Source: Bacillota bacterium (GTDB lineage Bacteria > Bacillota > Clostridia > Oscillospirales > Ruminococcaceae). Taken from it: 38,697 nt of DNA. The position numbers were made by a program, and so were the translations under genes. The notes under the pieces are model-generated. The model was not told where the DNA came from, did not search any database, and worked only from the letters and a program-made list of their open reading frames with translations. Where the stretch lies: assembly GCA_023413185.1 (NCBI GenBank), contig JAEZQD010000046.1:1-38697 (forward strand). The letters run 5' to 3'. Shown piece after piece: positions 30,331 through 38,680 of the stretch (position 1 is its first letter; every line of letters begins with the position of its first letter).

Positions 30331-31050
30331 TTACCAGCTCAGCTCCTCGACATATACCACGCCTTCGATGGCGCGGATACTCACCAGCTCGTCCTGCGTG
30401 CTCTGTTTGGCGGAAAGCCCGATGTTCACAAATACGCCCATCGACGCCGACCCCTCCGCTTGACGCACGAGCTCCACCGAATCCACCTCGCTGTAGTGCG
30501 TGCGCAGATAGGTAAGCACCTCTTTAAAACGGGCAAGCCCGTCAATCTCGATATACAGCCGCACCACGCGGGCACTTTTGTAAAACGCCTCATCCAACCG
30601 ATGCAGCAGGGTGATGACCATTACGATAATCAGGCAGCCGATAATCGCCCCGCTGTAAAAGCCGATACCAAGGGCAAGACCCATCGTAGCGCACGCCCAC
30701 AGCCCCGCTGCCGTGGTCAACCCCTTTATCTGCTGCCGACCGGTTATCAGTATGGTGCCCGCACCCAAAAAACCGATGCCGCTAATAACCTGCGCGCCGA
30801 TTCTGGCAGGGTCGGTCTGCCCGAAGGTTACAAACGCAAAGATGTACTGGTTGGTTATCATGGCAAGGGTGGCGCCCACGCACACAAGGATATGGGTGCG
30901 AAAGCCCGCCGCCTGTTTGCGCCTGCCGCGTTCCATGCCGATTACGCCGCCCAGCAAAACAGCAAGCAGCAGCCGCACAGAGGTAGAAAGCAGGTTCACC
31001 TCCCCGAGGTAGTCCACGAATGCAGAAAAGCTGTCAAACGGTACGTTCAC
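30331..31050 (-). CDS. MgtC/SapB-family membrane protein
   Basis: 239 residues. GTG 31050 has AAAGGAGGG 12 nt upstream. About five hydrophobic helices: VRLLLAVLLGGVIGMERG with the family motif GxERG, LVCVGATLAMITNQYIF, the conserved VISGIGFLGAGTIL, TTAAGLWACATMGLALGIG and IIGCLIIVMVITLL. The C-terminal 85 residues form a cytosolic ACT-like domain (VRLYIEIDGLARFKEVLTYL). MgtC proteins are linked to magnesium limitation and control of ATP synthase in Salmonella; many homologues have no proven role. A good promoter lies at 31094-31122. Confidence 0.92.
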   Translation of the reverse strand: MNVPFDSFSAFVDYLGEVNLLSTSVRLLLAVLLGGVIGMERGRRKQAAGFRTHILVCVGATLAMITNQYIFAFVTFGQTDPARIGAQVISGIGFLGAGTILITGRQQIKGLTTAAGLWACATMGLALGIGFYSGAIIGCLIIVMVITLLHRLDEAFYKSARVVRLYIEIDGLARFKEVLTYLRTHYSEVDSVELVRQAEGSASMGVFVNIGLSAKQSTQDELVSIRAIEGVVYVEELSW

Positions 31051-31093
31051 GGCAATGCTCCCTCCTTTGTCGTTTTAATTATGCTGTATCATC

Positions 31094-31122
31094 AATATAG
31101 CATAAGGGAAAATTTATGTAAA
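31094..31122 (-). promoter_or_regulatory. Promoter of the MgtC-family gene
   Basis: Minus strand: -35 TTTACA (31122-31117), 17-nt spacer ending in TGC (extended -10), -10 TATATT (31099-31094). Confidence 0.6.
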
Positions 31123-31150
31123 GAAATGCCGGTGCCCAACAAGGCAAAAC

Positions 31151-31181
31151 CCCGCCTGCAGTCCTTATGACCGCAGGCGGG
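31151..31181 (-). terminator. Terminator of the minus-strand transporter operon
   Basis: CCCGCCTGC (31151-31159) pairs with GCAGGCGGG (31173-31181), followed on the minus strand by GTTTTGCC. It lies just downstream of the PEBP gene stop. Confidence 0.6.
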
Positions 31182-31208
31182 ATAACAGCAGATTTTACGT
31201 TCCCGCGT

Positions 31209-31769
31209 TCAGCGGTACCTGCCCATCAGCTCGCCATAACCCAGGATATGCCCCTCCATCGCACCCAGCAGCTCTTTTTTGCCCGCCGTTTCGGGCAGGT
31301 CAAGCGTTGTGTCCAGTACGTACACACGGAATACATACCGATGGCTGCCAAAGGGCGGCTTTGGTCCGCTGTAGCGGTTTTTACCGTAGCCCACACCCTG
31401 CACCGCCCCGCCAAGCGTATCGACGGCGCCGCCGTGGGGCACTGCTTCCGGCACGGTATCGGTAACCGAGATGTTCCACAGCACCCAATGGTTGTAGGTG
31501 CCCAACGGAAAATCGAGGTCGTCCATCACCACGGCGACAGATACGGCATCTGCGCTCATTCCCGCGAAGGTAAGCGGCGGCGAGACATCCTCTCCATTGC
31601 CCGTATAGCGAACGGGGATTGTGCCCCCCTCCTCAAACGCACTGCTTGTGACGGTAATGGTTTTATCGGGATACCCCTCGGAACTGCCCCTTACCAAAAA
31701 CAGGATAAGCGCCAAGAGTGCTACGATAAGGATACAAACTGCGCTAATCAGGTAACGTTTTCTTTTCAT
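31209..31769 (-). CDS. Membrane-anchored PEBP-family (YbhB/YbcL-like) protein
   Basis: 186 residues. One N-terminal membrane anchor (YLISAVCILIVALLALILFLV) is followed by an extracytoplasmic phosphatidylethanolamine-binding-protein fold. Family motifs: SPPLTFAGM, DDLDFPLGTYNHWVLWNI with the conserved D-x-D and H, and YSGPKPPFGSHRYVFRVY. Bacterial members may bind small phosphorylated ligands; function is not known. It is the last gene of the minus-strand run that includes YnzC and two MATE pumps (26-nt gap), and a terminator follows. Confidence 0.9.
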   Translation of the reverse strand: MKRKRYLISAVCILIVALLALILFLVRGSSEGYPDKTITVTSSAFEEGGTIPVRYTGNGEDVSPPLTFAGMSADAVSVAVVMDDLDFPLGTYNHWVLWNISVTDTVPEAVPHGGAVDTLGGAVQGVGYGKNRYSGPKPPFGSHRYVFRVYVLDTTLDLPETAGKKELLGAMEGHILGYGELMGRYR

Positions 31770-31795
31770 TGTGTCCTACCCCCACGGCTATATTG

Positions 31796-32011
31796 TCAGT
31801 GCAACGGTTCGTCCTTCTTTTTAAGCGGACGGAGGCTGCCGTCCGGCTCTTTAATAACCATGCTATCCAGTGTCTGGCGTAGGCTTTCGCGGTACGCGGT
31901 GATATACTCCGTGCGTAGGCGCTGCTGCTCCGCCTTTTCTTCGTCGGTTAATCCCGCCTTCTTTGCCTTGCGGGCAAGCTCATTGATGCGGTCTATGCCT
32001 TTTTGGTTCAT
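31796..32011 (-). CDS. DUF896 / YnzC-like small protein
   Basis: 71 residues from ATG 32011, preceded by GGAGGAG. It begins DRINELARKAKKAGLTDEE and continues EQQRLRTEYITAYRESLRQTL, the hallmark two-helix hairpin of DUF896, then a charged tail. In Bacillus ynzC belongs to the SOS regulon, but no LexA box was seen here. It lies 28 nt after the second MATE gene. Confidence 0.93.
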   Translation of the reverse strand: MNQKGIDRINELARKAKKAGLTDEEKAEQQRLRTEYITAYRESLRQTLDSMVIKEPDGSLRPLKKKDEPLH

Positions 32012-32039
32012 TTTGCTCCTCCAAAAAAAGTGTTTGGGG

Positions 32040-33407
32040 CTACGTGGAAGCGTTTGCGCCCGCAAGCGCCCTGCCGCGCCAGTACCCTTTTCGCCAGCGA
32101 ATATACATAATGACACAGCGCAGGCATTCGTCACACGCAATGCCTATCCACAGCCCCGCAAGCCCCAGCCCAAGGTGAACCCCAAACAGGTAGCCCACCG
32201 GCACCATAACACCCCACATGGACACCACGCCTATGATAACTGGGAAGCGCACATCACCCGCCGCCTGCAGCGACTTGATGATGACCACGTTAATGGTTCG
32301 CCCAAGCTCAAGCGCAATCTCTACAAGCAGCACCGTCTTTGCTATGGCGATAATTTCAGGGTTATCGGTAAACAGCGAAAGCAGCGCGCTGCCGCTTAGA
32401 TAGATAAAGATGGTCGTACCAAGGGAGACCAGTATGGCGGGCCACAGCGTTTTGCGTACCCTGCGGTCGGCGCCTTCCTCATCCCCCGCGCCGATGAGGT
32501 GCCCGACAATTATCTGCGTGCCCTGTGCCACCGATACGGCGTACAGCCAGGAGAACCATGATATAATGCTTGCATACGCACGCGCCGAGAGCACCGAAGC
32601 CCCCATGGTGTTGGCAAAGCCGAGCAGGATGGTCTGCGCAAACGAGTAGATGAGCGACTCTCCCCCCGTCGGCACACCGATACGCAGCAGTCTTACAAGG
32701 GTGGCAAACGGAAAGGGACGCAGGTATTTTACGCTGATGCTGCCTGTAACGGTTGTCTTAAACAGGACTAAGAGCAGCAGCATGCCGATTGCGCGGCTGA
32801 CCAGTGTGGCGATGGCGACACCGTTTGCACCCATGCGGGGCAGACCTCCCCATCCAAACAGCAGCAGCGCGTTACCCACGATGTTGATTAGGTTCATCGC
32901 AAACGACACCACCATCGTGTGCTTGGTGTACCCGTTCGCGCGAAAGATGGCGCTTAGGGTGACAATAACCGCCTGGCAAAACAACCCCGAGCCCACGATC
33001 TGCAGGTAGCTTAACGCCTCGTCAAACAGCACCGCCGGGGTTTGCAGCAAGCTGAGTAAGGGGCGGGCAAACATCGTAAGCGCCACGCTCATGATAAGCC
33101 CGAACGCCAGATTCACAAATACCGAAATCGAGTAGATCTCGGAGGTTTTACTGTAATCCTTTGCGCCCAGCACCTGCGACACCATAATGGTGGTTGCCAT
33201 GCCAAGCACCGAAAACATGATGAATACAAGGTTCACGATCTGGTTTACGTTGCCGATGGCGGCAACTGCGTTGTCGGAATAACGGCTTACCATCAGCTGG
33301 TCGATGTTACCCACCAGCATATGTAACAGCATCTCGATAAAGATGGGCAGTGTAACCACCCACAGGGAGGTTTTCGCATCGATTACGCGCGTTTTATTAT
33401 TCTTCAA
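32040..33407 (-). CDS. MATE-family efflux transporter (tandem copy 2)
   Basis: 455 residues, about 12 membrane segments. The start is TTG 33407, the only plausible one: the N-terminus KTRVIDAKTSLWVVTLPIF aligns with the upstream copy, and GAAGGACGG lies upstream. MATE motifs: PIFIEMLLHMLVGNIDQLM, VSQVLGAKDYSKTSEIY, LSAIFRANGY, and GTQIIVGHLIGAGDEEGA in the second half. It is clearly paralogous to the neighbouring gene at 33469-34839 along the whole length, including the C-terminal WRKGYWRGRALAG. Substrate unknown. It is co-transcribed with ynzC and the PEBP gene. Confidence 0.92.
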   Translation of the reverse strand: MKNNKTRVIDAKTSLWVVTLPIFIEMLLHMLVGNIDQLMVSRYSDNAVAAIGNVNQIVNLVFIMFSVLGMATTIMVSQVLGAKDYSKTSEIYSISVFVNLAFGLIMSVALTMFARPLLSLLQTPAVLFDEALSYLQIVGSGLFCQAVIVTLSAIFRANGYTKHTMVVSFAMNLINIVGNALLLFGWGGLPRMGANGVAIATLVSRAIGMLLLLVLFKTTVTGSISVKYLRPFPFATLVRLLRIGVPTGGESLIYSFAQTILLGFANTMGASVLSARAYASIISWFSWLYAVSVAQGTQIIVGHLIGAGDEEGADRRVRKTLWPAILVSLGTTIFIYLSGSALLSLFTDNPEIIAIAKTVLLVEIALELGRTINVVIIKSLQAAGDVRFPVIIGVVSMWGVMVPVGYLFGVHLGLGLAGLWIGIACDECLRCVIMYIRWRKGYWRGRALAGANAST

Positions 33408-33468
33408 GCTACTCAGTATCCGTCCTTCTTGCAGTTTCGTGTTTATATTAACACAGGAATGCTCCTGC

Positions 33469-34839
33469 CTAAGTCGCTACGGCGTTTACGCCCGCAATCG
33501 CTCTGCCGCGCCAGTAGCCCTTCTTCCACCGAATGAATACAATAACCGCCCGCACACATTCGTCCATTGCAACGCCAATCCACAGCCCGAGCAGACCCAT
33601 CCCAAGGTGTACCCCGAACAGGTAGCCCACGGGAACCATGATGCCCCACATCGACGCAATGCCGATGATGACAGGGAAGCGCACATCCCCCGCCGCTTGA
33701 AGCGAGCGGATGATGACTACATTAAACGTGCTGCCGAATTCCCTGATAATCTCCATGAGCAAAAGCTGCTTGCCCACGGCAATAATCTCGGGGTTGTCGG
33801 TAAAGAGCGAGAGCAAAAAGTCGGCGTTTAGGTAGATGGTGGTTGAGATAAGCAAAGACATCAAAACAGCGGGCCACAGTGTGCGGATGACCCGTTTGTC
33901 CGCGGCGTTTTCATCCCCCGCGCCGATGAGGTGCCCCACGATAATCTGTGTGCCTTCGGCGACCGCTACGGTGTACAGCACCGAAAACCACGACAGGATA
34001 TACCCGTACGCCCTGCCCGCCAGCACCACGGCTCCCATCGTGTTGGCAAAGCCCAGCAGCACCGTCTCGGCAGAGTTGTATAGCAGCTCCTCCCCCGCCG
34101 ACGGAACGCCCACCTTAAGCAGCTTAAGTAGCGTTGCCTTCGGAAAGGGTCGCAGGTACTTCAGGCTGATTTTGCCCGAAACCTTAAAGTGGAACAGCAC
34201 CAGCAACGCAACCATACCGATGCCGCGGCTGATCAGTGTTGCAATGGCGACGCCCGCAACGCCCATGCGGGGCATGCCGAACAAGCCAAACAGCAACAGC
34301 GCGTTGCCCGCGATGTTTAACAGGTTTACCCCAAACGACACAACGGTGCCATACAGCGCATGCCCGTTTGCGCGGAAGATGGCGCTCATGGCGGAGATCA
34401 CCGCCTGCCCGAACAGACCGCCGCCCACAATCAGCAGGTAGGTCATCGCGTCGCCCATCAGCTCGTCCGGTGTTTGTATCAGCCGCAGAATTGGGTTTGC
34501 GCACAGCGTCATGACAATGCTCATCACCACGCCAAACGCAAGGTTGACAAAAACCGCCACCGAGTAGATCTCGCTGACCTTATCATAGTCCTTTGCGCCC
34601 AGCACCTGCGACACGACAATCGTCATGGCGGTGGCAAGCACCGAGAACAGAATAAACACGATGCCGATGAGCTGGTTGACGTTGCTCAGGGCGGCAACCG
34701 CGCTGTCCGAATAACGGCTGAGCATCAGCTGGTCGACGTTGCCCACCAGCATATGCAGCAAAATCTCGATAAAGATGGGGTAGGTAATCCTCCACAACGA
34801 GGTTTTCGCATTGATGACGTGTATCTTTTTCGTATCCAT
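33469..34839 (-). CDS. MATE-family efflux transporter (tandem copy 1)
   Basis: 456 residues from ATG 34839, which has AAAGGCGGG about 12 nt upstream; a TTG three codons earlier is too close to that site. The same landmarks appear as in the next gene: PIFIEILLHMLVGNVDQLM, VSQVLGAKDYDKVSEIY, MSAIFRANGHALYG, GTQIIVGHLIGAGDENAA and WKKGYWRGRAIAG. The copies diverge most in the second and eighth membrane segments. Tandem duplication followed by divergence is the simplest reading. It lies 48 nt after a rhomboid-like gene. Confidence 0.92.
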   Translation of the reverse strand: MDTKKIHVINAKTSLWRITYPIFIEILLHMLVGNVDQLMLSRYSDSAVAALSNVNQLIGIVFILFSVLATAMTIVVSQVLGAKDYDKVSEIYSVAVFVNLAFGVVMSIVMTLCANPILRLIQTPDELMGDAMTYLLIVGGGLFGQAVISAMSAIFRANGHALYGTVVSFGVNLLNIAGNALLLFGLFGMPRMGVAGVAIATLISRGIGMVALLVLFHFKVSGKISLKYLRPFPKATLLKLLKVGVPSAGEELLYNSAETVLLGFANTMGAVVLAGRAYGYILSWFSVLYTVAVAEGTQIIVGHLIGAGDENAADKRVIRTLWPAVLMSLLISTTIYLNADFLLSLFTDNPEIIAVGKQLLLMEIIREFGSTFNVVIIRSLQAAGDVRFPVIIGIASMWGIMVPVGYLFGVHLGMGLLGLWIGVAMDECVRAVIVFIRWKKGYWRGRAIAGVNAVAT

Positions 34840-34887
34840 GCGTGTCAATACCCGCCTTTCAATGTGTGCGCGCAGGATGCCTGCCCG

Positions 34888-35577
34888 CTACTGCCAGCGA
34901 TTGTTGTTCATCTGCCGGCGGAAGTTTCTGCGCGTAGCAGCGTACTTTTGCTGCTCGCGGATGCGTCTGATAAAGTCGCCCCCAAAGAACAAGAAGAAGT
35001 TGATTAGCGACATTACGATAGCCGCGCGTGTTGCCCACGTGCCAAATATCAGGCTTACCGCAAAAAATCCCGCGTTAATATACCCAAGGTATTTCATCTT
35101 GATGGGAATAACAAAGAACAGCATCACCCGCATATCGGGGAACAATACCGCAAAGGCAAAAAACAGCGAATAGTTCAGGTACATATTTGTGCCGTAGCCC
35201 GAAACAAGCGCGGCAGCGGTCGCCCCCAGCATCCCGAGCAGGTAGTACAGGTTAAACCGCGCGGTGCCCCACTCGCGCTCTAGGTTTGTGCCGATGAAAT
35301 AGTAAAAATACAGCGAAATGATTACAAAGATGGGGCTGGAGGTCGGGGGCAGAAAGATATAGGTGATAAGCCGCCACACCTGCCCCGCAAACAGCGCGCT
35401 TCGGTATAGGCTGAGTATGCCGAGGATGCTCGTCTCCTGCCCCATAAACACGACGACACCCGGCATAAGGTAGCTTAAGATAAAGGTGATTAGCATACCG
35501 GCGGTCACATACAGCATCAGGTTGGGTATGGCTACCTTTTGTATTATCTTTTCTAGTTTATACAGAATACGGTTCAT
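34888..35577 (-). CDS. Rhomboid-like membrane protein, apparently without catalytic residues
   Basis: 229 residues, six hydrophobic segments. ATG 35577 has GGAG about 11 nt upstream. The first periplasmic loop and second helix resemble rhomboids: GQVWRLITYIFLPP (rhomboids show WRLITxxFLH), and the third helix region LEREWGTARFNLYYLLGML fits E-x-x-x-G-x-x-x-F/Y. Active rhomboids have GxSG in helix 4 and a His in helix 6. Here helix 4 reads NYSLFFAFAVLFPD and helix 6 lacks a His, so the Ser-His dyad is not recognisable. It is probably a pseudo-protease or a related chaperone-like membrane protein. The C-terminus is Arg/Asn-rich and cytosolic. Confidence 0.75.
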   Translation of the reverse strand: MNRILYKLEKIIQKVAIPNLMLYVTAGMLITFILSYLMPGVVVFMGQETSILGILSLYRSALFAGQVWRLITYIFLPPTSSPIFVIISLYFYYFIGTNLEREWGTARFNLYYLLGMLGATAAALVSGYGTNMYLNYSLFFAFAVLFPDMRVMLFFVIPIKMKYLGYINAGFFAVSLIFGTWATRAAIVMSLINFFLFFGGDFIRRIREQQKYAATRRNFRRQMNNNRWQ

Positions 35578-35701
35578 GAAAAAAGGTCACTCCATTCTAT
35601 CCTTTGGTCTTGGGTGCAGCTGTCAATGCTCCGCTGATGTCATTGTAGGCAAAAAAGCCCGTAATTATCACCCGTAACAGAATGATATAATCGCAAAGCC
35701 A

Positions 35702-36592
35702 CTACACCGATTGGGTCGCCGCGCCCACCTTGACGCTTTTGATACGGCGATTATCAAACGAGGTCTCGAGCTGAACGGGGTCCTGCAGCAGGCTCGAGAA
35801 TCGGTCGAGCGCGCGGGATAGGTAAAACCCGTCGCAGATGCGTTCGTCGATGGTCGCGCGGATGTTCGCATGCTTCGCGTTGCGTAAACTCCCGTCCTCG
35901 CACAGCACCAGTTTGTCAAACGTTCTGCCCAGCGTCAAAAAGATTGAGCAGGTGCCCCATTCGTACAGGTGATGAAACGGCGCGTCCGCCCCGATGCTGC
36001 CCAGGTTAGAGGCAAACACGCTGCAGTAGTAGGGCAGGCTTTCGGTAAAGCTGCGCGGCAGCATATCGTAAAACTCCAGCACATCAATAAGCGACGCGAC
36101 CATGCACAGGGCAAAGCGCGGTAGCTTTGAGAAAAGCACGATAATCTTATCCACGCCCTCCTGCGAGCCCTTCTTCACCTCGCGGCGGCGCTCGTTCATG
36201 CAGGTTGCGGTATCAAACAGCGTTTTGTCCGGCTCAAACACGACCTTAACCAGGCTATCGTCGCCTTCGAGCGTCATCTGCCGCTTAACCACATACGCGG
36301 CAAGGAACTCCTTATGCGCATACAGCCTGCGTCCGGCTACAAAGCGGTTGATCTTGGGGTACTCCATGGCGGTGCGGGCTATGGCGGCAAGCATCAGGTT
36401 AAACAGGGTCAGCTTAATACCCTGTGCGCGCTTTTCATCCATATAACGCAGCGCGTTTTCCACATTCAGCTCAATGGGGTAAAACACCAGCGCCTGGGTG
36501 CGTGTGGGCATGATATGCGGCATCAGACGGCTGTATGCCTCGCGGCTCTTAATGAAAACCCCGTCCTTGCGGCGCTTTGTAAAAGGCGGCAT
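35702..36592 (-). CDS. E2/CAT-like acyltransferase-domain protein with altered active site
   Basis: 296 residues from ATG 36592 (GGGAGAG about 9 nt upstream); a longer frame runs further upstream without a ribosome site. The fold is that of the catalytic domain of dihydrolipoamide acyltransferases and chloramphenicol acetyltransferase: LTLFNLMLAAIARTAMEYPKINRF, SNLGSIGADAPFHHLYEWG, and near the end RATIDERICDGFYLSRAL. In E2 enzymes that last motif is D-H-R-x-x-D-G with a catalytic His; here it is D-E-R-I-C-D-G, so the His is replaced by Glu. There is no lipoyl domain and no E1/E3 nearby. It may be an inactive relative or use a different mechanism. Confidence 0.8.
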   Translation of the reverse strand: MPPFTKRRKDGVFIKSREAYSRLMPHIMPTRTQALVFYPIELNVENALRYMDEKRAQGIKLTLFNLMLAAIARTAMEYPKINRFVAGRRLYAHKEFLAAYVVKRQMTLEGDDSLVKVVFEPDKTLFDTATCMNERRREVKKGSQEGVDKIIVLFSKLPRFALCMVASLIDVLEFYDMLPRSFTESLPYYCSVFASNLGSIGADAPFHHLYEWGTCSIFLTLGRTFDKLVLCEDGSLRNAKHANIRATIDERICDGFYLSRALDRFSSLLQDPVQLETSFDNRRIKSVKVGAATQSV

Positions 36593-36928
36593 GCGAATCA
36601 CTCTCCCTGTCTCACATGTACTCTGTGCGCTCGGGCGGCAAAGGTCCTGCCGTGTGTGTTTTTCCATCCTCAAACGCACGCCGTACTCGGTCATAAAACG
36701 CCCGAAAAATCAGTTAGACTTATAGTACCACCTTTTGGTGTTTGATTGCAAGAGTTACGCGGCAATCCGCTATGATGTCTTTTCTTGTATTTTATAATGG
36801 TATGATAAGGGGGAATAATGTAGTATCATGCCCTTATTCGTCAAACCGCAAGCAAGAATACTGTGCGGCACTTACACACAACAAACAGGGAGCGGCATTT
36901 CTGCCGCTCCCCAAACCGTTATTCGGTT
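36593..36928. other. 336-nt gap holding the hydA terminator
   Basis: Between the E2-like start and the hydrogenase stop. 36780-36830 is A+T-rich with several TATAAT-like words but no clean promoter. The only clear element is the hairpin at 36888-36911. Confidence 0.45.
36888..36911 (-). terminator. Terminator of the hydrogenase gene
   Basis: GGGAGCGGCA (36888-36897) pairs perfectly with 36902-36911 over a 4-nt loop. On the minus strand TGTTTGTTGTGTG follows, a T-rich run. It lies 18 nt after the hydrogenase stop. Confidence 0.75.
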
Positions 36929-38680
36929 TTAGTACTTATCGCGCGCCACATACTTGGTATGCAGAATCTCGTGCGCCTTGTGGCTGCCCGGCTCGCCGAA
37001 GAAGTCTTTGTAGACCTCCTGCACGGCGGGGTTCTGGTGGCTCTTGCGAACCTTCAGCGACCTGTCCTCGGCGTAGATCGCCTCAGCGCGCTTGGCGGCA
37101 AGGTTTACAAAGCTGCGTACCGACGCGGGCTGGGTGGGCTGTCCGCCGCCGTTTACACAACCGCCGGGGCACGCCATTACCTCAATAAAGTGGTAGTCGC
37201 GTTTGCCTGCACGGATGTCGTCAAGCAGCTTTCTCGCGTTGGCAAGACCCGAAACCGCCGCAACGCGAATCTCGTTGCCCGCGATGTTGTAGGTCGCCTC
37301 CTTGATTCCCTGGGTGCCGCGCACCTCGGTAAACTCGACGTTCTCGTTGTCCTTGCCGGTCAGTACGTCGTTGGCGGTGCGCAGTGCAGCCTCCATTACG
37401 CCGCCCGTTGCGCCGAAGATGGCGCCCGCGCCCGAGGAGATACCCAGCGGTGCGTCAAACTCCTCATCCGGCAGAGCGGTAAAGTTCAGTCCCGCGCGCT
37501 TAATCATGCGAGCAAACTCACGCGTTGTAATCGCAATATCCACATCGGGAATGCCGTTGCCGGCTGCCGACTGGTTGTCGCGTCCCGCCTCAAACTTCTT
37601 GGCGGTGCAGGGCATTACGCTCACAACAACGATGTCCTTGGGGTCAAGACCCATCTTGTTGGCATAGTAGGTCTTTGCAATGGCGCCGAACATCTGCTGC
37701 GGCGACTTGCAGCTTGACAGGTTGTCAAGAAAATCGGGGAAGTTGTGCTCGCAGAACTTTACCCAGCCCGGAGAGCAGGAGGTAATGAGCGGGAGCTTGC
37801 CGCCCTTTGTAAAGCGGTGTAAAAACTCGGTGGCTTCCTCCATAATGGTGACGTCCGCCGAGAAGTCGGTGTCAAACACGCCGTCAAAGCCTAAGCGGCG
37901 CAGCGCAGCAACCATCTTGCCCTTGACGTTGGTGCCCACAGGCATGCCAAACGACTCGCCCAACGTTACGCGCACAGAAGGTGCGGGCTGAACGATAACG
38001 TGCTTTGTGGGGTCGGAAAGCGCCTTCCAAACCTCTTGAGTCTGGTCGTTCTCGCTCAGTGCGCCGGTGGGGCACACCACGATGCACTGACCGCAGGATA
38101 CGCAAGCAACGTCCGCAAGGCCGTTGTCAAAGGTGCAGCCGATGTGGGTTTTAAAGCCACGGTCGTTGGCACCGATAACCGACACACTCTGAACCTTATC
38201 GCATGCGGCCACACAGCGGCGGCACAGGATGCATTTGGAGTTGTCGCGGTACATGTGGGGGGCGGAACGATCGACCGGATAGGTCATGTTCTCGCCGTTG
38301 TAGCGATACTCGTTCTCTACGCCAAACTCGTTTGAAAGCGTCTGAAGCTCACAGCTGCCGCTGCGCACGCAGGAAAGGCAGGTTTTGTTGTGGGTAGAGA
38401 GGATAAGCTCCAGCGTCTGGCGGCGGCTCTTTAACACCTTATCGGTGGTGGTAACAACCTCCATACCCTCGTTTACGGGGTATACGCAGGCGGCCACAAG
38501 GCTTCTTGCGCCCTTAACCTCTACCACGCACATACGGCATGCGCCGATTTCGTTAACATCCTTTAAATAGCACAGGGTGGGGATATCTATGCCGGCATCC
38601 CTCGCTGCCTCAAGAATAGTGTAATTCTTCGGCACCGAGTAGGGCATACCGTTTATTTTGATATTTACTTGATCCATCAT
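36929..38680 (-). CDS. hydA: [FeFe] hydrogenase large subunit (HydA, NAD-linked/bifurcating type)
   Basis: 583 residues. It reduces protons or oxidises H2 at the H-cluster. Domains in order: 2Fe-2S ferredoxin (Cys37, Cys48, Cys51, Cys65), His-ligated 4Fe-4S (HNKTCLSCVRSGSC), two 4Fe-4S clusters (CILCRRCVAAC and CVSCGQCIVVCPTGA), and the H-domain. The H-domain shows all three signatures: TSCSPGWVKFCE, MPCTAKKFEAGR and EVMACPGGCVNGGGQP. The small-subunit-like tail follows (VQEVYKDFFGEPGSHKAHEILH). The architecture matches HydA of trimeric HydABC complexes that couple H2 to NADH and ferredoxin. ATG 38680 follows AAAGGCGGG; ATG 38677 is equally possible. HydB/HydC homologues are probably just beyond the right edge. 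Confidence 0.96.
   Translation of the reverse strand: MMDQVNIKINGMPYSVPKNYTILEAARDAGIDIPTLCYLKDVNEIGACRMCVVEVKGARSLVAACVYPVNEGMEVVTTTDKVLKSRRQTLELILSTHNKTCLSCVRSGSCELQTLSNEFGVENEYRYNGENMTYPVDRSAPHMYRDNSKCILCRRCVAACDKVQSVSVIGANDRGFKTHIGCTFDNGLADVACVSCGQCIVVCPTGALSENDQTQEVWKALSDPTKHVIVQPAPSVRVTLGESFGMPVGTNVKGKMVAALRRLGFDGVFDTDFSADVTIMEEATEFLHRFTKGGKLPLITSCSPGWVKFCEHNFPDFLDNLSSCKSPQQMFGAIAKTYYANKMGLDPKDIVVVSVMPCTAKKFEAGRDNQSAAGNGIPDVDIAITTREFARMIKRAGLNFTALPDEEFDAPLGISSGAGAIFGATGGVMEAALRTANDVLTGKDNENVEFTEVRGTQGIKEATYNIAGNEIRVAAVSGLANARKLLDDIRAGKRDYHFIEVMACPGGCVNGGGQPTQPASVRSFVNLAAKRAEAIYAEDRSLKVRKSHQNPAVQEVYKDFFGEPGSHKAHEILHTKYVARDKY

Noticed and set aside
31167..32399. 410-codon open frame on the plus strand
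   Set aside because: It is antisense to PEBP, YnzC and MATE genes that all have clear motifs and ribosome sites; its composition is shadow-like.
35578..35701. TTGACA near the rhomboid-like gene on the minus strand as a promoter
   Set aside because: The only -10-like word (TAGAAT) is 21 nt away, too far for a normal promoter, so it was not annotated.
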